From Flavobacterium sp. (GTDB lineage Bacteria > Bacteroidota > Bacteroidia > Flavobacteriales > Flavobacteriaceae): a DNA stretch of 35,057 nt. The stretch is taken from NCBI GenBank assembly GCA_030153045.1, contig JASLID010000123.1, positions 1 to 35,057 on the forward strand. The letters run 5' to 3'. Each line of letters opens with the position of its first letter. The stretch's first letter is position 1. A program made the translations under genes and the position numbers. Shown in pieces: positions 15,238 to 24,119 of the stretch. The notes beneath the pieces were generated by a model, which saw nothing but the letters and a program-made list of their open reading frames with translations, had not been told where the DNA came from and searched no databases.

Positions 15238-15268
15238 AAAAAATGCGGTTATTAAACCGCATTTTTTT
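15237..15268. terminator. Bidirectional terminator between lysA and pafA
   Basis: AAATGCGGTT (15241-15250), loop ATTA, AACCGCATTT (15255-15264) with A- and T-runs outside. Its right end touches the pafA stop codon. Confidence 0.9.
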
Positions 15269-16880
15269 ATTTCTTATCTAAAACTTCTAACAAAACTTCA
15301 CTTTCAGTTCCATTAGGGAATGAAATTTTTAGCTTTTGTGCCAATGTAGGAGCTATTTGTGTGATTTCTTTTTTATCGTGTGTTTCTCCTTTTTTAATAT
15401 CCCAACCAAAGAAGAGACAAGGTACATGTGTATCATAACTATGAGGAGAACCGTGTGAAGTTCCAGTACCTATATACTCCATATAACCGGGTTTATCAAC
15501 AATGATTAACTCTCCATTTTGAGTTGGATCGTACCCTTTATTGACAAAATTTAAATAATTATCAGCAACTGAACCAGCCAAAATATCATCTTCATCGTAT
15601 ACTTTTTTTACCTGTTTCTGAGTATATAAAAATTCTTTAACGGCTTGTTTTACTTTATTTAATTCTAATCCTTTGCCTTTGATTTTTTCTTTATTGAAAA
15701 ACACATTGTAATTAGAATAATTTAATAACAAATCCTCTCCAAAGGTGGTCGTTGTAAATTCAACAATGGATTGTTCAATATTTTTTTGGTTTACATTTTC
15801 AACATCATATCTGTTGTCTTTCAGATGATTTACGTTTTCAGCTGCAGCATGGTCAGCGGTTAAAAATACTAAGTAATTCCCTTTACCAACGTTAAGATCT
15901 AAATATTGAAGCATCATGCCTAAAGTTTGGTCTAAACGCAAATAAGTATCCTGCAATTCGATGGAACGTGGACCAAAAGTATGTCCAATATAATCTGTAG
16001 AAGAAAAACTAACTGAAAGAAAATCTGTAATGTCATCTTTTCCTAGTTGCTCGCTTTCTATTGCTTTTAGTGCAAAATCAGCCAACAAACTATTTCCGTG
16101 AGGGCTTGCTCTTAAAATTCCGGCATCGCCTTCTTGCAACATTTCTTTCATATTATATGGAAAAAATGGCGCTTTTTTGTTTAACTTACCTTCATACGGA
16201 TTATCGTCAGGAAGACTTTCATTGTAAACTTCTTTCGGTTTTGATAAACTCCATCCTAAATCTATATATTTTTCATAATGCTTTTGATTATTGAAGTTGA
16301 TAACCCAGCTTGGCAATTCTTTTCCGTAAAATGAACTAGAGATGAAAGACCCTGTTTTACTATACCAAAATGCCCAATTGGCAAAATGTCCCGCAGGAAG
16401 AATAGATCCTCGATCTTTAAGACTTATTCCGATCACTTTCCCTTTAAAATTAGTAGACAAACGAAGTTCATCAGTAATAGTCGTAGCTTGTAATAATTTA
16501 GGTGACATTTTTCCTTCACTCTCAGTTCCACTACCAATCGTGGTTACCGAAGCATCGTCAGTACAATACACATCTTTACCAATTGCTTTATTAAACCACT
16601 CATTTCCTACAATGCCATGCACACTTGGCGTTGTTCCAGTAAAAATGGAAGCATGACCAGGTCCAGTAAAGGTAGGCATATAGTTGTAATGCATATTATG
16701 AAAGGTGTAACCTTCATTCATTAATCGTTTGAATCCGGTTTCTGAAAAATCATCAGAAAAACGATACAAGTACTCCGTTTTCATTTGATCAACAACAATT
16801 CCGATAACTAATTTTGGTTTTTGCTGCGCAAATACAATTGAAAATGTTAATAATGTATATAGTAATAGTGCTTTTTTCAT
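15267..16880 (-). CDS. pafA: PafA-type alkaline phosphatase
   Basis: This exported phosphomonoesterase of the alkaline phosphatase superfamily has 537 residues and a signal peptide (MKKALLLYTLLTFSIVFA). The active-site residues described for Elizabethkingia PafA are all visible: D31 (VVDQMK), nucleophile T72 (TFTGPGHAS), N93 (VGNEW), K155 and R157 (SLKDRGS), D296 and H300 (STDYIGH), D343/H344 (TADHAAA) and H476 (TSHGS). The first five sit at a constant offset of 7 from the Elizabethkingia numbering as I remember it, and the next four at 9, a strong family match. PafA enzymes are periplasmic, phosphate-insensitive monoesterases that release phosphate from organic phosphates. It follows an unknown secreted protein gene by 48 nt. 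Confidence 0.93.
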   Translation of the reverse strand: MKKALLLYTLLTFSIVFAQQKPKLVIGIVVDQMKTEYLYRFSDDFSETGFKRLMNEGYTFHNMHYNYMPTFTGPGHASIFTGTTPSVHGIVGNEWFNKAIGKDVYCTDDASVTTIGSGTESEGKMSPKLLQATTITDELRLSTNFKGKVIGISLKDRGSILPAGHFANWAFWYSKTGSFISSSFYGKELPSWVINFNNQKHYEKYIDLGWSLSKPKEVYNESLPDDNPYEGKLNKKAPFFPYNMKEMLQEGDAGILRASPHGNSLLADFALKAIESEQLGKDDITDFLSVSFSSTDYIGHTFGPRSIELQDTYLRLDQTLGMMLQYLDLNVGKGNYLVFLTADHAAAENVNHLKDNRYDVENVNQKNIEQSIVEFTTTTFGEDLLLNYSNYNVFFNKEKIKGKGLELNKVKQAVKEFLYTQKQVKKVYDEDDILAGSVADNYLNFVNKGYDPTQNGELIIVDKPGYMEYIGTGTSHGSPHSYDTHVPCLFFGWDIKKGETHDKKEITQIAPTLAQKLKISFPNGTESEVLLEVLDKK

Positions 16881-16928
16881 ATTTATTTTTAAAGTTTAAA
16901 AGATAAGTTTATCAGAAACATGTTAAAA

Positions 16929-17330
16929 TTATTTTACATGTTTCATGTTATAAACTAAAATCGTATCAGGATAATTTACATACAGTTGACTCATGTTTTT
17001 TTCTTTTCGCGTATGAATTTCAAGAATGCAACTTTGCATTTCCTGATCAACACAATTAAACACAAGAACTTCTTTTCCGTCAATTATTTGTTTTTCTTTG
17101 GAATCTAAAATTTTAAAATACTGTTCAATTTCAGAATAAATAATGATTCGGTTTTTATTTGGAATAAATTTAGCTATAATTTTAGCTTCTTTGAACTCTG
17201 TAAAGTTACTCCATTTCCCTTTAGTTTTTACAGACATGGCAACTTCGGAAATTTCGAAACGATACTCCTGAGCTAATCCTTTAAAGGAAAATAATATTGT
17301 AATTATGGCTATTTTTAAAAATGTTTTCAT
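16929..17330 (-). CDS. Small secreted protein of unknown function
   Basis: This 133-residue protein has a signal peptide (MKTFLKIAIITILFSFKGLA). The mature part is mostly beta-strand-like, with AKIIAKFIPNKNRIIIYSE, then VLVFNCVDQEMQSCILEIH (two cysteines) and LYVNYPDTILVYNMKHVK. No family is recognised. It starts 8 nt after the nitronate monooxygenase-like gene ends, so the two are almost certainly co-transcribed, with pafA 48 nt further on. Confidence 0.8.
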   Translation of the reverse strand: MKTFLKIAIITILFSFKGLAQEYRFEISEVAMSVKTKGKWSNFTEFKEAKIIAKFIPNKNRIIIYSEIEQYFKILDSKEKQIIDGKEVLVFNCVDQEMQSCILEIHTRKEKNMSQLYVNYPDTILVYNMKHVK

Positions 17331-17338
17331 CTTATTTT

Positions 17339-18277
17339 TTATAAACTTGCAACTTCTTTTTTGGCTTCTCCAAACTCAGCAATCATATCATTAATGATGT
17401 TCTCGACTGGTTTTATATCGTGAATTAATCCTGCAATTTGACCTATTTCTAATTCACCTTCTACTAAATCACCTTCAAACATACCTCTTTTGGCTCGTGC
17501 ACGACCTAAAAGTGTTTTTAGTTCTTCGGGTGTAGGGCATTTTGTATATAACTCCTGAACATCATTATAGAACTTGTTTTTAATTAATCGAACTGGTGCT
17601 AATTCCTTTAGTGTTAAATGCGTTCCGCCTTCTTCTAACTCAACAATAGTTTTCTTAAAATTATTGTGAGAAGAACTTTCGGTAGATGCAGCAAATCTCG
17701 AGCCAACTTGCACTCCATCGGCACCTAAAACCATGGCGGCCAACATTCCTCTGCCTGTGGCAATACCTCCAGCTGCTATTAATGGAATGGAAATGTTTTC
17801 GTGAACCATAGGAATTAAAGTCAAAGTGGTTGTTTCTTCTCTTCCGTTGTGACCTCCGGCTTCAAAACCTTCGGCAACGACGGCATCGACACCAGCTTCT
17901 TGGGCTTTTAATGCAAATTTAGAACTGCTTACCACATGAACAACTGTAATTCCTTTTTCTTTTAAAAATGAAGTCCATGTCTTTGGATTTCCAGCCGACA
18001 TGAATACAATTTTCACTCCTTCTTCAACAATAATATTAATAATTTCTTCAATATTTGGGTACAACATGGGAACATTGACCCCAAATGGCTTATCCGTCGC
18101 TTTTTTACATTTTTGAATGTGTTCTCTTAAAACATCCGGATACATTGACCCTGCTCCTATCAACCCTAAACCTCCTGCATTACTTACTGCACTTGCTAAT
18201 TTATAGCCACTATTCCATATCATTCCGCCTTGAACTATTGGATATTTTATATTAAAAAGAGACGTGATTTTATTCAT
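17339..18277 (-). CDS. Nitronate monooxygenase / FabK-like flavin oxidoreductase
   Basis: This 312-residue FMN-dependent TIM-barrel protein matches the 2-nitropropane dioxygenase-like group. Visible landmarks: the N-terminal YPIVQGGMIWNSG (FMN loop), GGLGLIGAGSM, KPFGVNVPM, VAEGFEAGGHNG (catalytic His region), LIAAGGIATGRGMLAAMVLG (phosphate-binding loop) and VQVGSRF. Family members oxidise nitronates or act as enoyl-ACP reductases (FabK); this sequence alone does not decide between them. A tandem 8-bp repeat lies immediately upstream, in the 61-nt gap to the subtilase gene. Confidence 0.88.
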   Translation of the reverse strand: MNKITSLFNIKYPIVQGGMIWNSGYKLASAVSNAGGLGLIGAGSMYPDVLREHIQKCKKATDKPFGVNVPMLYPNIEEIINIIVEEGVKIVFMSAGNPKTWTSFLKEKGITVVHVVSSSKFALKAQEAGVDAVVAEGFEAGGHNGREETTTLTLIPMVHENISIPLIAAGGIATGRGMLAAMVLGADGVQVGSRFAASTESSSHNNFKKTIVELEEGGTHLTLKELAPVRLIKNKFYNDVQELYTKCPTPEELKTLLGRARAKRGMFEGDLVEGELEIGQIAGLIHDIKPVENIINDMIAEFGEAKKEVASL

Positions 18278-18289
18278 TAATTAAGATTA

Positions 18290-18329
18290 ATTTGTGGATT
18301 TGTGGATTTGTTTATTTGTTTATTTGCTT
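18290..18329. repeat. Tandem 8-bp repeat, five units
   Basis: Units are ATTTGTGG, ATTTGTGG, ATTTGTTT, ATTTGTTT and ATTTGCTT at 18290-18329, followed by ATTCG. It fills most of the gap between the subtilase stop and the start of the flavin oxidoreductase gene. Confidence 0.8.
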
Positions 18330-18338
18330 ATTCGAAAG

Positions 18339-19958
18339 CTATTGCTTAACGATTTTACCTTTTAGTGTTTTTTCTGCGGGAGCAATATTGTAATAGTAAA
18401 TTCCGCTATTTAAGTTTTCTAAAGAAATCTTTTGAACTTGATTTTGAATATTTTTCTTTAATACAATTTGCCCTAAATTATTGTACAAAACAATTTCTGA
18501 ACCAATTAAATCATTTGTATTTGAAAGAGTGACATAATCATTAGTCGGGTTTGGATATAACTGAAATGCATTTACTCCAAATTCCGAAACAGATAATGCG
18601 GCGTTTAGTGCTGCTTGAAAATCAGGAATTCCATAACCATATTGGTTATTTGGAGAGGCATATCTATCGGCCGAAGCACGAACTAATTGTACAATTTCAG
18701 AATTCTTTTTACTAGGGAAAGCCGACCAAAAAGAAGTTATAGCACCTGCTAAAATTGGCGATGAAAATGATGTCCCATTAGAAGTTGCAATAGTTCCGTT
18801 AGGTCTTGCTATAACAGATGCTGTACCCATCGCCATTAAATCTGGTTTAATTCTTCCATCTGCAGAAGGGCCAATAGAACTAAAACTTGATAAAACTTCA
18901 GCACTAGTTACTGCCCCAACTGTAACAGCAAAAGTAGCATCTGCTGGAGTCCCAACGTGAGGTTCTGCACTACCACCTTCATTTCCTGCCGAAATTACAC
19001 AAATCATACCTTTAGCAAAAGCAATATCTACCGCTCTTGAGGCAACAGACGTTTGTCCATTCATTTTAGCATAGGTATAACTATGTGCTGGATTATCAAA
19101 CCCAAAATATCCTAATGAAGAATTGATAACATCTACACCCAGTCTATCTGCTTCTTCAGCTGCTTCCACCCAATTAGATAATTCTAATGGTGTTTCGCTT
19201 GCTACATCTTCTGTAATAAATAAATAATAACTAGCATCAGGAGCTGTACCAATTAAATTGGTAGCGTTAGCCCCCATAGTTGATAAAACATTAGTCCCAT
19301 GAGAATTTCCTGTATAAAAACTGGTCGAGTTATTTACAAAATCATAACCTCCTAATATTAATCCTCTACTTCGTAAACTTGCAAATGGCATTGCTGTATC
19401 AACCCCAGGAAAACCAGCATCTAAAATAGCGACTACTTTTCCTGCACCTGTATGGTTTTGTTGGTGTAAAATATGGCAATTTAGCATTTGGACCTGTGCT
19501 AATGAATTTCCATAATTGTAATCGGTTAAAACTTCTTGAAATTTGTCAATTTTATTAGTTTTCTGATTTTGTGTATGCTGTCCAATTCTTCCTCCTGGAT
19601 TTAAGGAATGATTCGCATATTGAATGTGATCTACAAAAATCAAAGATAATAATGCATTAATATCAGTCTGCTCTCCTCTAACATGCAACATATTCAACCA
19701 TTTTGATTTGGCTAAAACTGTAATTCCTGTTGACGCTGTTACTTGGTCAACATAGGCTTGATGCAATGGTGCATCTTTACTATCTAAAGCAATTCCTTGT
19801 GTAGTTCTTCTATCTAAAGATCTTTGTGTTAATGAAGATAAAGGGTTATCAAAAAAAGTTTGAGCATTGGGCTTGTCTTTAAAGTATACCCAAGCATCTT
19901 CTTGTGAAAATACACTAATTGATAATAGACAAAGTAAATAAAGTAGATTTGTTTTCAT
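18339..19958 (-). CDS. Subtilisin-like serine protease with T9SS sorting tail
   Basis: This is a secreted S8-family protease (539 residues from the chosen start). The signal peptide is MKTNLLYLLCLLSISVFSQ. The catalytic triad, numbered from this start, is D180 (AILDAGFPGVD), H220 (GNSHGTNV) and S397 (NGTSFSSPI); the oxyanion Asn is in SAGNEGG. A propeptide of about 140 residues precedes it. The last 70 or so residues form a type A T9SS C-terminal domain (QLYPNPTNDYVTL, then LNSGIYYYNI and a final GKIVKQ), so it is exported across the outer membrane by the Por/Spr machinery. An ATG seven codons earlier is possible, but a TATATTTG element at 19977-19984 overlaps it. Confidence 0.92.
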   Translation of the reverse strand: MKTNLLYLLCLLSISVFSQEDAWVYFKDKPNAQTFFDNPLSSLTQRSLDRRTTQGIALDSKDAPLHQAYVDQVTASTGITVLAKSKWLNMLHVRGEQTDINALLSLIFVDHIQYANHSLNPGGRIGQHTQNQKTNKIDKFQEVLTDYNYGNSLAQVQMLNCHILHQQNHTGAGKVVAILDAGFPGVDTAMPFASLRSRGLILGGYDFVNNSTSFYTGNSHGTNVLSTMGANATNLIGTAPDASYYLFITEDVASETPLELSNWVEAAEEADRLGVDVINSSLGYFGFDNPAHSYTYAKMNGQTSVASRAVDIAFAKGMICVISAGNEGGSAEPHVGTPADATFAVTVGAVTSAEVLSSFSSIGPSADGRIKPDLMAMGTASVIARPNGTIATSNGTSFSSPILAGAITSFWSAFPSKKNSEIVQLVRASADRYASPNNQYGYGIPDFQAALNAALSVSEFGVNAFQLYPNPTNDYVTLSNTNDLIGSEIVLYNNLGQIVLKKNIQNQVQKISLENLNSGIYYYNIAPAEKTLKGKIVKQ

Positions 19959-19976
19959 TTCAAATAAATTTGGACT

Positions 19977-19984
19977 CAAATATA
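19977..19984 (-). promoter_or_regulatory. -7 element of the subtilase gene
   Basis: TATATTTG on the minus strand, an exact TAnnTTTG match; no clear -33 TTG. It predicts a transcript starting about 19970, downstream of the longer possible start codon. Confidence 0.45.
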
Positions 19985-20013
19985 CAAAATGAAAATATTA
20001 AAATTGTAGATAT

Positions 20014-21201
20014 TTACGAAATAACACCCGACCCAATTAACTCATCTCCAATATGCCAAGATACAAATTGTCCTTGAGTAATGGCTGATTGTGGCTGTTC
20101 AAATTCAACATACATACCATGTTCGAATTGGTGCAAAGTAGCTTTTTGTAATTCCTGACGGTAACGAATACGTGCCATAACTTCCATTTTTTGACCATTG
20201 TTTAAGGTCAAATCAGGGCGAATCCAATGAATTTCTTCTTTAGCTACAAGCAATGCTTTTTTAAACAAACCAGGATGATTGTGACCTTGACCAGTATAAA
20301 TAGTATTAGTTTCAATATCAGTAGCAATAATAAACAATGCTTCTTTAGTTCCTCCTACGTTTAATCCTTTGCGCTGACCAATAGTAAAATAATGAGCTCC
20401 TTGATGTTTTCCTACTACTTTAGCCACCTCTGGTGTATATTGAATATTAGCTGCTTCAAAAGCTAATTTTTCTTCAACAGAATCAAAATTAATTTCCTTT
20501 TGATTGTATATTCCGTTGTTCGCATCAACTTCAAAAATCAAACCATCTTTGGGTTGTAATTGCTGTTGCAAAAATTCAGGCAAACGTACTTTTCCGATAA
20601 AGCATAATCCTTGCGAATCTTTCTTTTCGGCAGTTACTAATTCCATTTTTGCTGCTATTTCCCTAACTTCAGGTTTTGTTAATTCACCTATGGGAAACAA
20701 TGCCTTAGACAATTGTTCTTGCGATAATTGACAAAGAAAATACGATTGGTCTTTATTTCCATCGACACCTGCAAGTAATTGATAAACGGGTTTTCCGTTA
20801 ACATCGATTTCTCCTTTTCGGCAATAATGACCTGTAGCCACATAATCGGCACCAAGAGAAAGCGCAATTTTCATGAAAACGTCAAACTTGATTTCACGGT
20901 TACAAAGTACATCAGGATTGGGTGTACGTCCTTTTTGGTATTCGCTAAACATGTAATCAACAATTTTTTCTTGATACTGTTCGCTTAAATCAACCGTTTG
21001 AAAAGGAATTCCTAATTTTTCAGCTACTAATAAAGCGTCATTACTATCTTCTAACCAAGGACATTCATTAGAAATAGTTACAGAATCATCATGCCAGTTT
21101 TTCATAAAAAGACCTATCACTTCGTAGCCTTGCTCCTTTAATAAATAAGCAGCAACACTCGAATCGACACCTCCAGAAAGACCTACAACTACACGCTTCA
21201 T
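20014..21201 (-). CDS. mnmA: tRNA-specific 2-thiouridylase
   Basis: MnmA puts sulphur on U34 of the Lys, Glu and Gln tRNAs. The protein has 395 residues. The PP-loop GLSGGVDSSVAAYLL binds ATP. The two cysteines expected for catalysis are present: C100 in TPNPDVLCNREIKF and C200 in DSQGLCFIGKV. ATGHYCR and KDQSYFLCQL are further family motifs. HYFTIGQRKGLNVGG belongs to the central domain, and the C-terminal beta-barrel closes the protein. The sulphur donor pathway is not in the window. The upstream neighbour is 72 nt away and ends at its own terminator. Confidence 0.95.
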   Translation of the reverse strand: MKRVVVGLSGGVDSSVAAYLLKEQGYEVIGLFMKNWHDDSVTISNECPWLEDSNDALLVAEKLGIPFQTVDLSEQYQEKIVDYMFSEYQKGRTPNPDVLCNREIKFDVFMKIALSLGADYVATGHYCRKGEIDVNGKPVYQLLAGVDGNKDQSYFLCQLSQEQLSKALFPIGELTKPEVREIAAKMELVTAEKKDSQGLCFIGKVRLPEFLQQQLQPKDGLIFEVDANNGIYNQKEINFDSVEEKLAFEAANIQYTPEVAKVVGKHQGAHYFTIGQRKGLNVGGTKEALFIIATDIETNTIYTGQGHNHPGLFKKALLVAKEEIHWIRPDLTLNNGQKMEVMARIRYRQELQKATLHQFEHGMYVEFEQPQSAITQGQFVSWHIGDELIGSGVIS

Positions 21202-21223
21202 TCTAATTTAATTTTGAAAGATT

Positions 21224-21262
21224 AAAAAAATGAAAGATTTTAGAAAACCTTTCATTTTTTTT
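21224..21262 (-). terminator. Terminator of the YwqK-like gene
   Basis: AATGAAAG (21229-21236) pairs with CTTTCATT (21249-21256); on the minus strand it is followed by TTTTTTT-type sequence. It separates this gene from mnmA. Confidence 0.7.
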
Positions 21263-21273
21263 TTGCAAAAGTA

Positions 21274-21999
21274 CTACTTCTTTTCTATTAATGAAGGTTT
21301 CTTGTATCCATTAATTGTATCGGCGTTCATTTCTCTAACTAATTTACCTTCAAAGAAATATTTCCAAATACCATTTTTCTTATCGTCTTTGAACTTACCC
21401 GTAATAGCAATATTCCCGGCTTCGTCATAAACTTTATAAGGACCTTGCATTAAGCCTTTAACATAAGTCGACTCTTCGATTAATTTACCGTCTTTGTTGT
21501 ATTTTTTGAGCAACCCTTCTTTCAGATTGTTTTTATAGATAGCTTCTTCTCCTAAAACACCATTAGTATAATATACTTTTCTAGCGCCTTCAATCTTATC
21601 ATTCACATAATTCTCAGTAGTCATTACTGATTTTAATCCTTTGTGATAATATTTCCAAAGTCCTTGACGAAGTTTATTGACCATATTTCCTTCACTCACT
21701 TTGTTTTTATTTTCGTCAAAAAACACTGTATAGGCATTCCCTTTTCCATCAAAATTTCGGGTAGCCATTACGATTTTTTTATCACTATTAGCATAGTACG
21801 TAAACACACCAATTTCTTTCCCATGATTGAATTTTCCTTCATAGCGAAGTATTTTTGAATCATCGAAAAAACCTTGCCAGTCGCCGTGACGCTCCCCTTT
21901 TTTATCTAATGCATTTGGCGCCGTTTGCGCTTTAATGTCAGATTGGGCGTAATTGAGTGTTGTTACTAAAAGTAACATATAAACTAAATATTTTTTCAT
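21274..21999 (-). CDS. Secreted MORN/YwqK-like repeat protein
   Basis: The protein is about 241 residues from the start MKKYLVYMLLLVTTLNYAQ, a good signal peptide; in-frame ATGs at 22014 and 22023 would add 5 or 8 residues. The mature part is a row of MORN-variant repeats with the pattern G-x-W-x-x-Y-x-x-G (GDWQGFFDDSKI, QGLWKYYHKGLK, EGARKVYYTNGVL, EGLLKKYNKDGKL, QGPYKVYDEAGNI, NGIWKYFFEGKL). Such proteins are often labelled YwqK-family antitoxins, but that label comes from a distant Bacillus protein and there is no toxin gene next to this one. A structural or binding role in the envelope is as likely. Confidence 0.85.
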   Translation of the reverse strand: MKKYLVYMLLLVTTLNYAQSDIKAQTAPNALDKKGERHGDWQGFFDDSKILRYEGKFNHGKEIGVFTYYANSDKKIVMATRNFDGKGNAYTVFFDENKNKVSEGNMVNKLRQGLWKYYHKGLKSVMTTENYVNDKIEGARKVYYTNGVLGEEAIYKNNLKEGLLKKYNKDGKLIEESTYVKGLMQGPYKVYDEAGNIAITGKFKDDKKNGIWKYFFEGKLVREMNADTINGYKKPSLIEKK

Positions 22000-22096
22000 C
22001 TTTTTATTGTTCATTATTTGCATTAAGGTATAGCATTAAAACACAAAAGCTTCCTTTTTATTATAAAGTTACAATATTAATGCCATTTTAAATTCT

Positions 22097-22128
22097 AAAA
22101 AAAATCATCCGATTAAAGGATGATTTTT
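22097..22128 (-). terminator. Terminator of yidC
   Basis: AAAATCATCC (22101-22110), a 7-nt loop, then GGATGATTTT (22118-22127). On the minus strand the hairpin is followed by eight T. Confidence 0.85.
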
Positions 22129-22135
22129 CTAGTAA

Positions 22136-24025
22136 TTATTTTTTCTTTTGCTGGGCTTTTTGAGCTTCAGCTTGCTCCATAGCTTGTTGTAGTTTTTGCT
22201 GAAATTTACTTGGCTTTTTAGGCTCTTTCAATTTATTCTCTTGAATTTGAGCATGAATTCTTTCGGGATCCACAATGTATTGCTTGATAACAAACATAAT
22301 ACCTAATGTAATTAAGTTTGAAATGAAGTTATACAAACTCAATCCTGAACCGTAATTATTGAAGAAAATAAGCATCATCACTGGAGATATGTAAATCATC
22401 ATTTTCATGATTTTACCCATATCCGGCATTCCTTCTTGTTGAGGCGCAGCCATTTGCTGATCTCCTGTTGTATATTTCATATAAAAGAAAATCGCAATAG
22501 ATGCCAAGATTGGGAACAAACTAACGTGATCTCCATACAAAGGAATATTGAATGGTAGTTTAAAAATTGAATCGTAAGAAGATAAATCGTCAGCCCATAA
22601 GAATCCTTTTTGTCTTAACTCGATCGCTGATGGGAAATATCTAAACGAGGCAAACAAGAAAGGCATTTGAATTAATGCCGGAATACAACCCGCCATAGGA
22701 TTTACCCCAGCTTTGTTGTACAACTTCATTGTTTCCTGTTGTTTCTTCATTGGATCCTTAGCGAATTTTTCGTTCAATTCGTTAATTTCCGGACGCAATA
22801 CTTTCATTTTTGCCTGAGACAAGAAAGATTTATACGTAATAGGTGACATGGCCAATTTGATGATTATCGTGAAAACGACAATAGCAATTCCGTATGATAA
22901 AAATGAACCCAAGAATCCAAATAATGGTACAAAAATGAATTTATTAATCCAACCAAAAATTCCCCAACCGAATGATATAATTTCATCTAGGTTTCTTTCG
23001 TAACCATTTAATAGTTTATAATCTGATGGTCCGTAATACCAATTCATTTTATAATCAACTTCTCCATTAGTATAAGCTAACGGCATAGTTGCTTTGAAGT
23101 TTTTGGTAAAAACCGTATCTATCTTAGCATCTTTAACCAGATTTAATGATTCTAATTTTGAAGATTTAAAAGGTGTTTTCGTCAATAAAATTGAAGTGAA
23201 AAAATGTTGTTTGTAAGCAACATAAGTCATGTTTTCAACTGTTTCTTCGTTGTCAGATTGTCCTAAACAATCGTCTTTACCTTCCTCATATTCATACACT
23301 AAGTCAGTCAGTGTATTTTCGTAAGAAACACTTTTCTCATTACGATATCCTTTCAAACTCCATTCTAAATCAGCTGGTTTAGAAGTATTTAAAACCGATG
23401 CTAATCCTTGTGAATGCACATCAAAATCTAACATATATTCGTTAGGTTTTAAGACGTATTTGTATTCTAAAAACTGATTTTCACCCGCTTTTAATTTCAT
23501 CGAAAGCACTTGATTTTCTCCTACTTTTGATAAAGTTGGCTCAAAAAACAAATCTTTGGTATTTAAAACGCGATTGTCTTTGGTTTGTAATGCAATGTTT
23601 AAATTGGCATTGTTATCTTTAATTAACTGGACTAATTTTCCGTTTTTATCAATCGATTTGAAGTTTTTTAAAGTTGCCTCAGCGATATATCCACCTTTAT
23701 TAGCAATTTTAAGCGTAATCAATTCATTTTCAATCGTAGTAAATTCAGCTTTTGCAGATGGCAATGTAGCAGAATAAGCAAAACTTCCTAAAGTAGACTG
23801 CAATTTAGCCACTTGAACAGAATCAGTAGCCGTCGTATTTCCTGCAACTGGGGCAACTGGTGTTGAAACTTCCGCTTTTTTTGCTTTTTCAACTTGTGCT
23901 GAATTTGCTTTTTTAGCATCAATTTCCGCCTGTGTAGGTTGATTTTGATACATAATCCACATCATGATACCAAAAATTAATGCAAAACCAATAATTGAAT
24001 TGAGGTCAAATTTCTTCTTTTTCAT
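22136..24025 (-). CDS. yidC: Membrane protein insertase YidC
   Basis: YidC inserts and folds inner-membrane proteins, alone or with SecYEG. The protein has 629 residues. It has an N-terminal anchor helix (IIGFALIFGIMMWIMY), a large periplasmic P1 beta domain (about residues 85-340) and the conserved five-helix core, recognised by SFLSQAKMKVLRPEINEL, KLYNKAGVNPMAGCIPALIQ and SGLSLYNFISNLITLG. The groove arginine of E. coli YidC (R366) aligns with lysine K390 (IIIKLAMSP). The Gln/Lys-rich C-terminus (ending AQQKKK) probably contacts ribosomes. It lies 94 nt behind pyrG on the same strand with no clear promoter, so it may be partly co-transcribed with it. Confidence 0.96.
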   Translation of the reverse strand: MKKKKFDLNSIIGFALIFGIMMWIMYQNQPTQAEIDAKKANSAQVEKAKKAEVSTPVAPVAGNTTATDSVQVAKLQSTLGSFAYSATLPSAKAEFTTIENELITLKIANKGGYIAEATLKNFKSIDKNGKLVQLIKDNNANLNIALQTKDNRVLNTKDLFFEPTLSKVGENQVLSMKLKAGENQFLEYKYVLKPNEYMLDFDVHSQGLASVLNTSKPADLEWSLKGYRNEKSVSYENTLTDLVYEYEEGKDDCLGQSDNEETVENMTYVAYKQHFFTSILLTKTPFKSSKLESLNLVKDAKIDTVFTKNFKATMPLAYTNGEVDYKMNWYYGPSDYKLLNGYERNLDEIISFGWGIFGWINKFIFVPLFGFLGSFLSYGIAIVVFTIIIKLAMSPITYKSFLSQAKMKVLRPEINELNEKFAKDPMKKQQETMKLYNKAGVNPMAGCIPALIQMPFLFASFRYFPSAIELRQKGFLWADDLSSYDSIFKLPFNIPLYGDHVSLFPILASIAIFFYMKYTTGDQQMAAPQQEGMPDMGKIMKMMIYISPVMMLIFFNNYGSGLSLYNFISNLITLGIMFVIKQYIVDPERIHAQIQENKLKEPKKPSKFQQKLQQAMEQAEAQKAQQKKK

Positions 24026-24037
24026 TTTTAAATTTTT

Positions 24038-24060
24038 GCTTTAAGCATTAGGCTTAAAGC
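24038..24060. repeat. Perfect 9-bp inverted repeat before yidC
   Basis: GCTTTAAGC (24038-24046), loop ATTAG, GCTTAAAGC (24052-24060). It ends 13 nt upstream of the yidC start codon and has no T-run after it on the minus strand, so it is not an obvious terminator. It could be a leader hairpin affecting translation, or a repeat. Confidence 0.55.
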
Positions 24061-24119
24061 AATGAGCTTTGATTAGTCTATATTTTCTTATTTTGTTACC
24101 AAAATAAAAAATTTACTGT

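Noticed and set aside
21274..21999. Toxin-antitoxin module suggested by the YwqK label
   Set aside because: The protein is exported and has no adjacent toxin gene; the label rests on the MORN-like repeat only.
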